Positions 55,286-63,858 of a stretch of DNA of 64,000 bases are shown in pieces. Where the stretch lies: the NCBI GenBank assembly GCA_016872725.1, contig VGZC01000023.1:16504-80503 (forward strand), given 5' to 3'. The notes under the pieces are model-generated. The model searched no databases. It was not told where the DNA came from and was given only the letters and a program-made list of their open reading frames with translations. Within the stretch, counting starts at the first letter, position 1; the number at the start of each line of letters is the position of its first letter. A program made the position numbers and the translations under genes. Source of the DNA: Planctomycetota bacterium (GTDB lineage: Bacteria; Planctomycetota; Planctomycetia; Pirellulales; Pirellulaceae).

Positions 55286-57937
55286 CTACCGGACATCGGT
55301 GCCGCCGCCTGTTCCGTTTTCGACCGGGCGCCGCGAGGCGACGAGCCTGCGCTGCTTCTCGCATCGTTCGAGATCGGTCTTCAATTCCTCGTCGAAAGGC
55401 GCGCGCCGAGCGCACCAGCGAAGTTGCTCAACGGCGAGTTCGTATTTTCGGAGCGATTCGGCCCGTTGCGCGAGGAGGCGCCGCGCGGAAAGCCGGGTCG
55501 GCGCGGCGTCGACGGCCGCGCGGACGAGTTCGATCCCGCGATCCTCGCGGCCCGAGTACCATGCGATGTCGCCCGCTTCGATAAGCAGTGCGGCCCGCTC
55601 CGCGCCAAGCGCCTGTTCGGCCGCTTGAACAAGCAACGGTTCGAGACGGTCGCCGATGAAGACCGCCTCTTCGGTCCGCTCCTTGGATTGGTACAACCGA
55701 AACAGTCTCTGAAGACACTCCCGGTCCGGCGAGAAAGCCAGAAGGAAGACGACCGGACCGACGCGCGGAGCGAGGACATCGACGAGTTTCTCGCGGAGCC
55801 CGCGGTTGGCGCGGAATATCGCGCGCCATCGCGCGAATGCCTCGTCGACGCGTCCCTCGCGCACGTCGAGCATCCCCATCGCGAATACGACCGCCCCGTC
55901 GTACGGGCGCACTCGGTTCGCCTGAAGCAGGAGGGCATCGCGCGCGTCGGGATCGGTGGTGCGGACAAAAGCGAGTTCCGCGAGGTACAGATACGCTTCG
56001 CCGCGCCACGGCGAGAGTTCGGCCGCCCGCCGCGCGCAATCCGCCGCCAGATCGAGGATCCGCATGTTCGAGCCGATCGCCGTCCGCATCCAGGAGCGGG
56101 CCGCATCCTCGGACGGGAACCGCGACGCTTCGACCGCGTCGCGCAATTGGGCCAAGTCGATCGAATTCTCGGCGCCGCGCTGTTCGAGGTCGAATCGCCG
56201 CATCTGGAGCGCGGCCATCCGGGACCAGGCCATGGCGTGATTCGGATCCCACCGCAGGACACGCCCCACACGCTCGATCATCGCGCGTACCGAGCCGAGC
56301 GCTTCGTCCGAGTCTTCGAGGATCGCGTCATTCCCGTCCCTCGCGGCGCGAAGGCACTCGTTCCACATCAGCGACGCGCCGGCCGCGCGAACCGATTGGT
56401 GCGCCATGAGCACGGCGAGCGGAATCACGGCGACGGCGCCGATTCCGGCCGGGATCCGACCCATCCGCCAAATTCGCCGTTCGGAATCCGCGATTCGAGA
56501 CGCGGATTCGCTCGGCAGCCGCAAGAGGACCACGACGACGGCGATGGTGAGCGTCATGCACGCGGGCACGTACCAGGGGAAGTCGAACGCCGCGTGCGCG
56601 AGACTCGCGGCCACGCTCCCGCACAGCGCGGCGGCGAGCGTCGCGTCGCTTCCCGAACGCGTTCGCCGAACGGCCGACCAGCACCAGGACGCGACCAGTC
56701 CGACCGCGAGCAGCATCAGGCCCGCGCCCGCGATTCCCGTTTCCAGCAGGATCTGAAGGTAACAATTCTCCGCGTGCGTGAATCGCACATGGAACTGCTC
56801 TTCCAGATATCGCGGGTGGATTTCGGCGTGCGTTCCCGCTCCGGTTCCGAGCACGGGGAAATCCCGCGCGGCCTCCCAATCGGCCTTCCACAGCGCCATC
56901 CGCTCGGGCGACGGCCCCGCCTCGTGGCCCGTGGGAAACACGGCTCGCCACCGGTTCGCGATCGGCGCGTATCCGTGGACGCCGACCGCGGTCGCGAGGA
57001 TGCCGACGCACACGGCGATCGCGGTCCACTCGCGGCGTCCCAATTGATGTCGCGCGCAGCCGATCGCGGCGTACGCGGACAGCGCGACCCCGAGCGCGAG
57101 CATTCCGCCTCGGGATAGCGAAAGGAGCACGGCGAGCGCCGCGAGGCCCGCTCCGCAGACGGGAACCACAAACGCGCCGCGCCCGGTCGCCCGCCGGTCC
57201 GCGCACGCGGCGTGCGCCGTCCAAATCAGCGGTCCCATGCCCAAGACGAGGAATTGCGCGAAGTGGTTCTGGTTCGCGAAGCTGCCCGTCGCGTGGCCGT
57301 GCGGCGTTCGCGCGGGGTGCTCGTACCACCACAAGAACCGATCCGTTCCGGTGAGGAACTGCGCGAGCCCGAGAGCGGCCATGAACGCGGAAGCGGCGGC
57401 GATCTGGCGGGCCAGTCGCCTCGCGTCGCCCGCCGATCGGATCCGCTGGGCGAGACAAACAAAGAGCATCGCGTACGCGAGGAACACGACGAGCGCGTCG
57501 CGCGTCGCGCTCGGAGCGAGCGACACGGTTCGCCATTCCCCGAACGCGAAGCCGCTGAGGCCGTTCTGTCGCCAGAGCGGCAGACTCTCCCCGATGGCGG
57601 GAGACAATCGATCGAGCCACGCGGTCGGCCATTCGATCAACTGCGCCAGGACGAGCGCGGCGCCCGCCGCGAACAGCGGTTCGGCCGACGTCCAAGCCCA
57701 TGCGGGCCGTTTCGCCAATGCGATACGCAGCGACGAAACGCATGTCGCGGACGCGACGAGCGTCACGAAGACGGCGCGGCCTCCTTCATAACGGCCGCCG
57801 AAGAAGAGCGGCGCCGCGAACAACAACAGGACGATGTGAAGGTCGAACAAGCCGCGCAGAAGGCCGTCGGTTGGGGAACCGCCGTCGGTATCCCGCAAGT
57901 CCCTCGCTTTTCCATCGGACGCCTGCGATTTCACCAC
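55286..57937 (-). CDS. O-antigen ligase/polymerase family membrane protein with TPR
   Basis: 883 aa. About 11 membrane helices in the first 500 residues, with the Wzy_C-type loop GSFANQNHFAQFL and LSLSRGGMLAL, and the large periplasmic loop ending FTHAENCYLQILLETGIAG. Residues about 500-880 are helical repeats (SRMAALQMRRFDLE, GEAYLYLAELAF, LLAQRAESLRKYELAVEQL), TPR-like. The start (GTG 57937) follows the kinase stop by 13 bp. It probably joins or polymerises the polysaccharide in the periplasm; the TPR tail could hold a partner. Confidence 0.85.
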   Translation of the reverse strand: MVKSQASDGKARDLRDTDGGSPTDGLLRGLFDLHIVLLLFAAPLFFGGRYEGGRAVFVTLVASATCVSSLRIALAKRPAWAWTSAEPLFAAGAALVLAQLIEWPTAWLDRLSPAIGESLPLWRQNGLSGFAFGEWRTVSLAPSATRDALVVFLAYAMLFVCLAQRIRSAGDARRLARQIAAASAFMAALGLAQFLTGTDRFLWWYEHPARTPHGHATGSFANQNHFAQFLVLGMGPLIWTAHAACADRRATGRGAFVVPVCGAGLAALAVLLSLSRGGMLALGVALSAYAAIGCARHQLGRREWTAIAVCVGILATAVGVHGYAPIANRWRAVFPTGHEAGPSPERMALWKADWEAARDFPVLGTGAGTHAEIHPRYLEEQFHVRFTHAENCYLQILLETGIAGAGLMLLAVGLVASWCWSAVRRTRSGSDATLAAALCGSVAASLAHAAFDFPWYVPACMTLTIAVVVVLLRLPSESASRIADSERRIWRMGRIPAGIGAVAVIPLAVLMAHQSVRAAGASLMWNECLRAARDGNDAILEDSDEALGSVRAMIERVGRVLRWDPNHAMAWSRMAALQMRRFDLEQRGAENSIDLAQLRDAVEASRFPSEDAARSWMRTAIGSNMRILDLAADCARRAAELSPWRGEAYLYLAELAFVRTTDPDARDALLLQANRVRPYDGAVVFAMGMLDVREGRVDEAFARWRAIFRANRGLREKLVDVLAPRVGPVVFLLAFSPDRECLQRLFRLYQSKERTEEAVFIGDRLEPLLVQAAEQALGAERAALLIEAGDIAWYSGREDRGIELVRAAVDAAPTRLSARRLLAQRAESLRKYELAVEQLRWCARRAPFDEELKTDLERCEKQRRLVASRRPVENGTGGGTDVR

Positions 57938-57950
57938 ACGCGGATTCCCG

Positions 57951-60347
57951 TCACGCGGCGCGCCGTCGCACGCCCTTGGTCACCGGAAGCGGCGCGGCGG
58001 GCGGCTCCTGGTCAAGTTCGACACCACCCGAATCGCGAACACCACCGATCACGGGCCGCGGTCCGTCCGCGTCCGGCTCCCGCGTTTCGCTTTCCGGATG
58101 AGCGCCACCCGCATGCGATTCGCCGTAGCCGTATCCGTAACCGTAGCCGTACCCGTAGCCATATCCGTATCCGTCCTTGGCCGCGTTCGAGATCCGATTC
58201 GCGACGATGCCGACGAGGTTCGCGCGGATCGCGGCGAGGCTCTCGACGGCGCGCAGCACGACCCGACGGTGGTTCTTGGGCGGTTGGACCACCAGCACGA
58301 CACCGTCCAATTGGCGACCGACGATCGCCGCGTCGCTGGCCGCCATCACCGGCGGACAATCGACGATGATCTGGTCGTATTCCGATTCCGCCCAGGCGAT
58401 GAGATCGGCGAACCGATCGCCGCTCAAGAGCTCGGCCGGGTTCGACGGCTTCGGTCCGCACGGGAGGATGTCGAGTCCGTCAAGGCCCGTCTCCCGGACC
58501 AACTCCCGACAGAGCGGCGCGACCGTGTCGCTCGATCGGAGAATGTCCGAAAGGCCGGCTCGCTTGCGCATGTCGAATAAGGTCGTGAGCCCCGGCCGCC
58601 GCAGATCGGCGTCGATGACCAGCGTACGTCGACCGGCCTGCGCGCAGACGGCGGCGAGGTTGCTCGATACGGTCGTCTTGCCGTCGCCCGGTTCGGCGCT
58701 CGTTACGGCGAGTCGGTGGAGTTCGATTCCCGAGAACGCCAGCGTGGTGCGCAGCGTTCGGAACGCTTCGCTCTCGACCGACTCGGGCGATGTATGGACC
58801 TGGATCGCGGCGAGGCCCGTCGCCGTTTGGGCCGGGAGGTCGCGAATCATGCCGAGGAGCGGCACGCCCAATTGGGCTTTCAGCTCCTCGGGGGAACGGA
58901 ACCGATCGTCGATCAGGTCCAGCAGATAGACAACGAACGCGCCGCATCCGAGGCCCGCCGCCGCGCACATCACGGCGATCAGGAAGCTCTTGGGCGAGAT
59001 CGGACCTCGCGCCGCCGACGGCTGACTCAGGACGGCGACCCGCACGTCGGCATGGTTCTGCTTGAGGTCGATGCTCGCGATGCGGTCGAGCAACGTGTCG
59101 TGCAGATTGCGGAGCCGCAAGAGGTTGTTCTCGAGGATCTGAAGCTCGGCCATCCGGTCGTTGAGCGCCACCGCCTCCCGTTCGGCGACCTCGTACTGGG
59201 ACCGGAGCTGCGCTTCATGCGAGCGGGTCTTGGCCAGTTTCTCGTCGATGAACGAAAGCAGCATCGGTCCCAATTGGCCCTCGCGCAATTGTTCCAGCCG
59301 CCCTCGGACGTTCGATTGATAGTCGGCGAGATACCGCTCGTTGTTGGCGAGGCTCTGCTCCTGTTCCACGATCTGCGGATGGGTGGGTCCGTAGTGTTTT
59401 CGGAGCACGGCCAGTTTCGCCTGGCCGTCCATGATGCGGCGTTCGACTTCGCTCGCGATGTCCGCGAACTGCGGGTTCAGCCCCATGAAACTCATCATCA
59501 GTTCGCGGCCGACGATCGGTTCGATGGCGAGCAGGTGTTCGCGGAGATCGCCGTTCGACTCGATCGCGCGCCGGATCGCGCCCGCGGTCGCGTCGAGCTG
59601 CAGGCGTTCCTTCTGAACGTCGACATAGGCTTCATTGAGATTGACGGCTCGCTGGACCAGCGGATGGACGACCGTCGCGCCCGAGCGGAGGCCGAGGTCG
59701 CCGGCGCGCCGCTGCACCTCGAGCAGCCGATCCTGCGTGGCGTCCAGCTCCCGCTCGTTCTCGCGGAGTTTGTCCTCGAGCAGCTTGACGTATTCGACCG
59801 AGAGGTTGCGGTGGTTCTTCTCGATGAACTCGAGGTACGACTGGACGATCGCCTGGAGCACGCATTCGGCCGACTCGGGAGAAAGCGACCGGAGCGACAG
59901 ATCGATGATGTTCGTGCGCCGCGCCGCGCTGACCTGCAGATTGTCACGAAGCACGCCGACCCATCCCTCGCGAGGCGCCGTGTGGAAGTCGATCCGCATC
60001 GGCTCGGGCTTGTCCGCGAGTTCCTTGAGCGCGCCTTCGAGCACGATCGGGTAGAGGAACAGCTTTTCGAATGTGGGAATGCCCGCTTCGCGTCCGCTGT
60101 CGGTCGTCAACGACGTGTTCCAGGCATCGGCGCCCGACTGCGTCACGAGCACGGCGGCCGTCGCCTGGTAGATGCGAGGCGCCGTCGAAAGATAGATCGC
60201 GCCGATCAGACCGGCGACCGACATCGAGGCGACAAGGTACCAGCGACGGTGGTTCAGGAGCCGCACGAACCGCATCAACGCCTGGACGAGCTCGGCGGCG
60301 GCCGGCCTTTCGAGTACTCCCGAGCGTGGTGGCGCGTGCCCGTCCAT
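57951..60347 (-). CDS. Polysaccharide tyrosine autokinase, Wzc type
   Basis: 798 aa. N-terminal Wzz-like domain with one membrane helix near residue 40 and a second near 460, separated by a long coiled-coil periplasmic part. The BY-kinase domain has Walker A SAEPGDGKTT (about 548-557), Walker A' VIDADLRRPG and Walker B IIVDCPPV. The C-terminus holds eight Tyr in a strict Tyr-Gly alternation (727-741), probably the autophosphorylation cluster. Downstream partner of the Wza-like protein (30-bp gap). Together they form the trans-envelope export machine, with phosphorylation controlling chain length. Confidence 0.93.
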   Translation of the reverse strand: MDGHAPPRSGVLERPAAAELVQALMRFVRLLNHRRWYLVASMSVAGLIGAIYLSTAPRIYQATAAVLVTQSGADAWNTSLTTDSGREAGIPTFEKLFLYPIVLEGALKELADKPEPMRIDFHTAPREGWVGVLRDNLQVSAARRTNIIDLSLRSLSPESAECVLQAIVQSYLEFIEKNHRNLSVEYVKLLEDKLRENERELDATQDRLLEVQRRAGDLGLRSGATVVHPLVQRAVNLNEAYVDVQKERLQLDATAGAIRRAIESNGDLREHLLAIEPIVGRELMMSFMGLNPQFADIASEVERRIMDGQAKLAVLRKHYGPTHPQIVEQEQSLANNERYLADYQSNVRGRLEQLREGQLGPMLLSFIDEKLAKTRSHEAQLRSQYEVAEREAVALNDRMAELQILENNLLRLRNLHDTLLDRIASIDLKQNHADVRVAVLSQPSAARGPISPKSFLIAVMCAAAGLGCGAFVVYLLDLIDDRFRSPEELKAQLGVPLLGMIRDLPAQTATGLAAIQVHTSPESVESEAFRTLRTTLAFSGIELHRLAVTSAEPGDGKTTVSSNLAAVCAQAGRRTLVIDADLRRPGLTTLFDMRKRAGLSDILRSSDTVAPLCRELVRETGLDGLDILPCGPKPSNPAELLSGDRFADLIAWAESEYDQIIVDCPPVMAASDAAIVGRQLDGVVLVVQPPKNHRRVVLRAVESLAAIRANLVGIVANRISNAAKDGYGYGYGYGYGYGYGYGESHAGGAHPESETREPDADGPRPVIGGVRDSGGVELDQEPPAAPLPVTKGVRRRAA
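58131..58175 (-). repeat. (Tyr-Gly)x8 coding repeat in the kinase tail
   Basis: Eight Tyr alternate with Gly at 727-741. Gly is coded by GGC, GGA, GGT and GGG, and one Tyr by TAT instead of TAC, so the repeat is old at DNA level and kept at protein level. Confidence 0.85.
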
Positions 60348-60377
60348 GTCGCAAACCGTTCTTGACGCCGAAGTCGA

Positions 60378-61499
60378 TCAGAACCCTGGAATGGCGCTTG
60401 TGAAACCGAACCGCACGAACTCGCGGATCGTGCCGATGACGAACGTCGTGGGTGTCTCCTCCACGGTGAGGACGTCCCCCGGAGCCAGCCGGAGATTCGC
60501 CGCGCCGTTTTGCTTCGCGTCGCGGACCGATGCGATGATGACGGCCGGCTCGCCGCCCTGGGACGTCTGCCTCACGATCTTCACCTCGTCGGCGATCTCC
60601 ATCGTCCTCCCGCCCGCGAGCGCGAGCGCGTCGAGCAACCGCAGGTCCTGCTCGTCGGGCAACTCATACCGATCCGGTTTGCGGACCAATCCGTTCACGA
60701 AAACGAATCGCGACTCTTTCGGACGGACCATCACGGTCGCGCCGTCCTCGAGCCGCGTGTCGCCGGGAATCGCCGGACCGATCGTCAAGTCGATCGTATC
60801 GGTCCTTCCAAACGGCGCCGCGGCCGCGGCGGGCGTGGCCCAGGCGCCGACGGGACCGGTTCCGTTGGGAAAGCCCGGCACCGGTCCACCGAATCCCGCG
60901 AACGCGGAATTCGGCGCGGGATGGCGGACCTCGATCACGGTGCCCGCCTGTTCGGCCAGCCCCTCGGCCGCCACAAGCGCGGCGAGAATATTGCTGTTCG
61001 TCGCGGGCAACCGATACGTTCCGGGCTTCTTGACCGCGCCGACAACCGTGACGCGGTGCGAACGGGGTTCGAGCATCATGACCGACACGTTGGGGTCCAC
61101 GAACTTGCCCCGCCGGACACTCTCGTCGTGGATCACACGTTCGGCCTCGGTCGGCGCGAGCCCGGCGATTGCGACCGGACCGATCAACGGAATGTGGACC
61201 GCGCCGTCGTCGCCAAGCCTCAGGTTCCAAAGCACGGGCTCTTCGACTTCGAGTCCCGTCGCAACGGTGATCTTCACGAGATCGCCGGGCTGGAGGATGT
61301 TGCTGTCGGGAACATGCGTCGCCAATCGGGACAGGTCGACATGGCGAAAGCCCTGCGCGGGGACGGCCATCAGCGCGGCGGGGAGCGCGCCTGCGCGATA
61401 CTCGGGGCTGTTCCCCCGGCATCCGCCGCACGCCAGAACGCAGCCGCAAACGACCGCGCGCAACGCCCCGGCCCATCGCGGCGACCGACGGATTGTCAT
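60378..61499 (-). CDS. Outer-membrane polysaccharide export lipoprotein (Wza type)
   Basis: 373 aa from ATG 61499. The N-terminus (AVVCGCVLACGGC) is a lipoprotein signal with candidate lipobox Cys. A polysaccharide-export (Poly_export) domain (about 60-150; LQPGDLVKITV) is followed by SLBB-like domains (about 155-330; RVTVVGAVKKPGTYRLPA and FVFVNGLVRKPDRYELP). The frame also opens at 61667, but the lipoprotein signal begins at 61499. It forms the outer-membrane end of the export channel and is 30 bp from the Wzc gene. Confidence 0.9.
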   Translation of the reverse strand: MTIRRSPRWAGALRAVVCGCVLACGGCRGNSPEYRAGALPAALMAVPAQGFRHVDLSRLATHVPDSNILQPGDLVKITVATGLEVEEPVLWNLRLGDDGAVHIPLIGPVAIAGLAPTEAERVIHDESVRRGKFVDPNVSVMMLEPRSHRVTVVGAVKKPGTYRLPATNSNILAALVAAEGLAEQAGTVIEVRHPAPNSAFAGFGGPVPGFPNGTGPVGAWATPAAAAAPFGRTDTIDLTIGPAIPGDTRLEDGATVMVRPKESRFVFVNGLVRKPDRYELPDEQDLRLLDALALAGGRTMEIADEVKIVRQTSQGGEPAVIIASVRDAKQNGAANLRLAPGDVLTVEETPTTFVIGTIREFVRFGFTSAIPGF

Positions 61500-61632
61500 C
61501 GTTCCAGCCAAGTTCAAGACACCCCAGGGCGAACCCGATCCCGCAGTACCCACGATCCCAAGCCCGCCGAACACGCTCTTCGCGAACCGTCGCCTGTTCG
61601 CGGGCCCGGGTCGACCGATTTCACGCCTTCCG

Positions 61633-62148
61633 TCAGCTTCCGTCGTCGCCGGAGTTGTGGACGGCAATGGGGATGGCGATCGCCGCGGCGATCGCCGTCG
61701 CGATGACCAGCGGATTCGAGATCACTTCGCAGAAAGGACGTTGGCCGCGAGCCGTGTCGCGGCCGGAGACAAGCAACGCCGCGTCGCGAGCCTGGGGCGG
61801 TTCCGTGCGGGGAGCCCAAATCCGGCAGACCACCGATGCGTCCGCGCCGCGCAGCTCGTAAATGCCGCCGGGGCGGCCGTCGAGCGTGAATCGGAAGAAA
61901 CCGTCGCGATCGGTGAGCGATTCGGCGACCGATTGCCCGTTCCTCCACGCACCGACGCGGGCCTCCGCGATCGGCCTGCCGTTCGCATCAACATATTGCC
62001 CGCGCACCGAGCGCGCCGCATCCGTGCGAAGATCCAGAACCGAAAGTCCGCTCGGAACCGGCCCGTCCGCGCGGAGGGCTCCCGGCACAATCAGATTCCA
62101 ACATGCCCCGGCGATACATGCCGCGCGCAATCGTCCCAGTCGCCGCAT
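61633..62148 (-). CDS. Small exported carboxypeptidase-regulatory-like protein, paralog 1
   Basis: 171 aa. A signal peptide (about 1-27), a 70-residue Ig-like domain with VRGQYVDANGRPIAEARVGAW then SVAESLTDRDGFFRFTL, the shared segment IWAPRTEPPQARDAALLVS, and a C-terminal hydrophobic stretch (NPLVIATAIAAAIAIPIAV) ending in the acidic tail SGDDGS. Two tandem paralogs follow upstream. It lies 133 bp upstream of the Wza gene, so it might be cotranscribed. Function unknown. Confidence 0.75.
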   Translation of the reverse strand: MRRLGRLRAACIAGACWNLIVPGALRADGPVPSGLSVLDLRTDAARSVRGQYVDANGRPIAEARVGAWRNGQSVAESLTDRDGFFRFTLDGRPGGIYELRGADASVVCRIWAPRTEPPQARDAALLVSGRDTARGQRPFCEVISNPLVIATAIAAAIAIPIAVHNSGDDGS

Positions 62149-62290
62149 GGATCTGGTCCTTTCCTCCCTGACCGCACTCCGTCACCTCGTCGCCCGCCGC
62201 GCGGCGGCGCATGAGGCCTCACCCAAGCGAGGCGGGAAGGTAGTGGAATCGAACGGATCCGTAAAGGCCAAACCGAGGCATGTCGATCTT

Positions 62291-62353
62291 GGACCGTGGA
62301 CCGTGGACCGTGGACTGTGGACTGTGGACGACCGTGGACGACCGTGGACGACC
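62291..62353 (+). repeat. Composite tandem repeat, 7-bp and 10-bp units
   Basis: GGACCGT x3, GGACTGT x2, then GGACGACCGT x2 and a partial copy. The 10-bp unit looks like the 7-bp unit with a 3-bp insertion that was then itself duplicated. Confidence 0.85.
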
Positions 62354-62394
62354 GGCGCGGTTTGCACACGATCGGCGACCGCGATCCCAAGAGC

Positions 62395-62439
62395 CCCACA
62401 ACAACAATAAAGGCTCCCGGAGTTGCCTCCGAGAGCCTT
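62395..62439 (-). terminator. Rho-independent terminator after paralog 2
   Basis: AAGGCTC-C-CGGAG (62410-62422) pairs with CTCCG-A-GAGCCTT (62427-62439) around TTGC, 12 pairs with one C/A mismatch. On the minus strand a T-rich tail (TTATTGTTGTTG) follows. It is 46 nt past the stop codon. Confidence 0.8.
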
Positions 62440-62484
62440 GCTGTGAATCCCGCCGTGTATTCCGCGGCCCCGCGGGGCGTTGGT

Positions 62485-63000
62485 TCAGCTCGCGTCGTCG
62501 TCGTCAAGCGCCAAGGGGATGGCGATCGCGGCCGCGACGATGCCGCCGAGTACCCATGGATTGGTGATGAAGTTCATAAAACGGCCGTCCTGCCCTCGCG
62601 CGACGTCCGAGCCGCTCGTCAGCACGACCATCGATTCGGCCGAGGGAGGCGCGGTGCGCGGCATCCACAGCCGGTACGCATCGGAAGCGGTCCAGGTCGA
62701 AATCCGGTAGACACCGCCGCGAAGCCCCGCGACCCGGAAATTTCCTTGATGATCGGTCGACGTGTTCGCGACCGCCGATTCGCCTTGAAGGACGCGCACG
62801 GGCACACCCGCTTGAGGCTGCCCCGAGGAATCGGTGACGCGTCCCTGGAGGACTCCACCTTCATGAAGCGCGATGTCCACCATGTCCGACGTCCGCGCGC
62901 GAGGCACGTTGCCCGGCGCTGCCAGGACCGTCGAAGGCAACAGCATCCCAAGGGTTGCCAAAGCCGCGGCGGCACGCTGAAGAACAGGCATTACCTTCAT
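62485..63000 (-). CDS. Small exported carboxypeptidase-regulatory-like protein, paralog 2
   Basis: 171 aa with AGGA 8 nt upstream. Same layout as paralog 1: signal peptide ending in LAAP, Ig-like domain (VLQGRVTDSSGQPQAGVPVRVLQ then TSTDHQGNFRVAGLRGGVYRI), the shared YRLWMPRTAPPSAESMVV segment, and a hydrophobic C-terminal stretch (NPWVLGGIVAAAIAIPLAL) that ends in DDDDAS. The C-terminal charge is acidic, unlike the basic tail of PEP-CTERM or sortase signals. Confidence 0.8.
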   Translation of the reverse strand: MKVMPVLQRAAAALATLGMLLPSTVLAAPGNVPRARTSDMVDIALHEGGVLQGRVTDSSGQPQAGVPVRVLQGESAVANTSTDHQGNFRVAGLRGGVYRISTWTASDAYRLWMPRTAPPSAESMVVLTSGSDVARGQDGRFMNFITNPWVLGGIVAAAIAIPLALDDDDAS

Positions 63001-63231
63001 GGTCCAGTCCTTGATTGGTGGGAGCGCTCACAATATCCATCCATGCGAATGCGATGGCACGACGCCTTCGCGTTACGTATCGGCCGACGACCTCGTCCGA
63101 CTGTAGCGAATCCGTCAAGAACGCCGGCGTTCGCGGAATGTGGTCCTTTCACCGGCGCCAGCTCGCGGAATGCGCGGCATTTCCGGGTTTGAGAAAACTC
63201 CCCGAACCGCCGTGCCGTGCCATGACCGCGA

Positions 63232-63741
63232 CTAGCTCGCGTCGTGATCGCTCACCGCGACCGCGACGATCGCGCCGATGCCGCCGAGCACGGCGAGGGC
63301 GCCGACGCCATACGTGTCGACGAGCCGTTGGCCGTTCGTCGCATCGCTCGAGGCGACGACAAGCAGGCCGCGCGTCGCCGAAGGCGGAGCCGTGTGAGTC
63401 GCCCAAAGGCGATGACCACCGACGTACCCACCCGACCGCACCACGTACGTTCCTCCGCGCAGCCCGGCCGCTCGGAAGAAACCTTGTTCGTCAGTCGCCG
63501 CCGTCGCGACAACCTGCCCCCGCGTCTCGATCACGACCGATACGCCTCGCATCGGAGCCCCTTGGCCGTTCACGACTTGCCCATGAAGAACGCCCGCGTC
63601 TTGGAGGGCCACATCGCTTACGACGACCGCTTGGCGGGTGGAAGCCGCATCCGTCGCGGTCGACACCCGAGGGCTCGGAACAAGCAAGCCGCAGGTCGCC
63701 AATGCCGCGGCGGCGCCGCGAAATAGCCGAGCGATGTTCAT
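63232..63741 (-). CDS. Small exported carboxypeptidase-regulatory-like protein, paralog 3
   Basis: 169 aa with AGGA 7 nt upstream. Signal peptide, Ig-like domain (VLHGQVVNGQGAPMRGVSVVIE then AATDEQGFFRAAGLRGGTYVV), the shared HRLWATHTAPPSATRGLLVVASS segment, a hydrophobic C-terminal stretch (VGALAVLGGIGAIVAVAV) and the tail SDHDAS. Members 2 and 3 are closest to each other (INxxRxFRGAAAALAT-like N-termini). Confidence 0.8.
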   Translation of the reverse strand: MNIARLFRGAAAALATCGLLVPSPRVSTATDAASTRQAVVVSDVALQDAGVLHGQVVNGQGAPMRGVSVVIETRGQVVATAATDEQGFFRAAGLRGGTYVVRSGGYVGGHRLWATHTAPPSATRGLLVVASSDATNGQRLVDTYGVGALAVLGGIGAIVAVAVSDHDAS

Positions 63742-63858
63742 ATGACGTCCTTCCCGAACGAAAGCCGAACCATCCGTGGAGCGACCACGATCTGCTTCTA
63801 CGTATCGGAGACGTCGCGGCGCGGATCCAGAAATGTCCGAATCGACCGAAAACTGGGG

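Larger units (their letters stand above)
62149..62484. other. 336-bp region between paralogs 1 and 2
   Basis: No gene seen. It holds a terminator (62395-62439) for paralog 2 and a short-unit tandem repeat (62291-62353). Confidence 0.65.

Noticed and set aside
60346..62214. A 622-residue plus-strand frame antisense to the Wza-like gene
   Set aside because: Shadow frame; the Wza-like protein has a lipoprotein signal and export domains.
63022..63032. GAGCGCTC palindrome resembling half of a lac-type operator upstream of paralog 2
   Set aside because: Only 8 bp are palindromic; the outer bases do not match.
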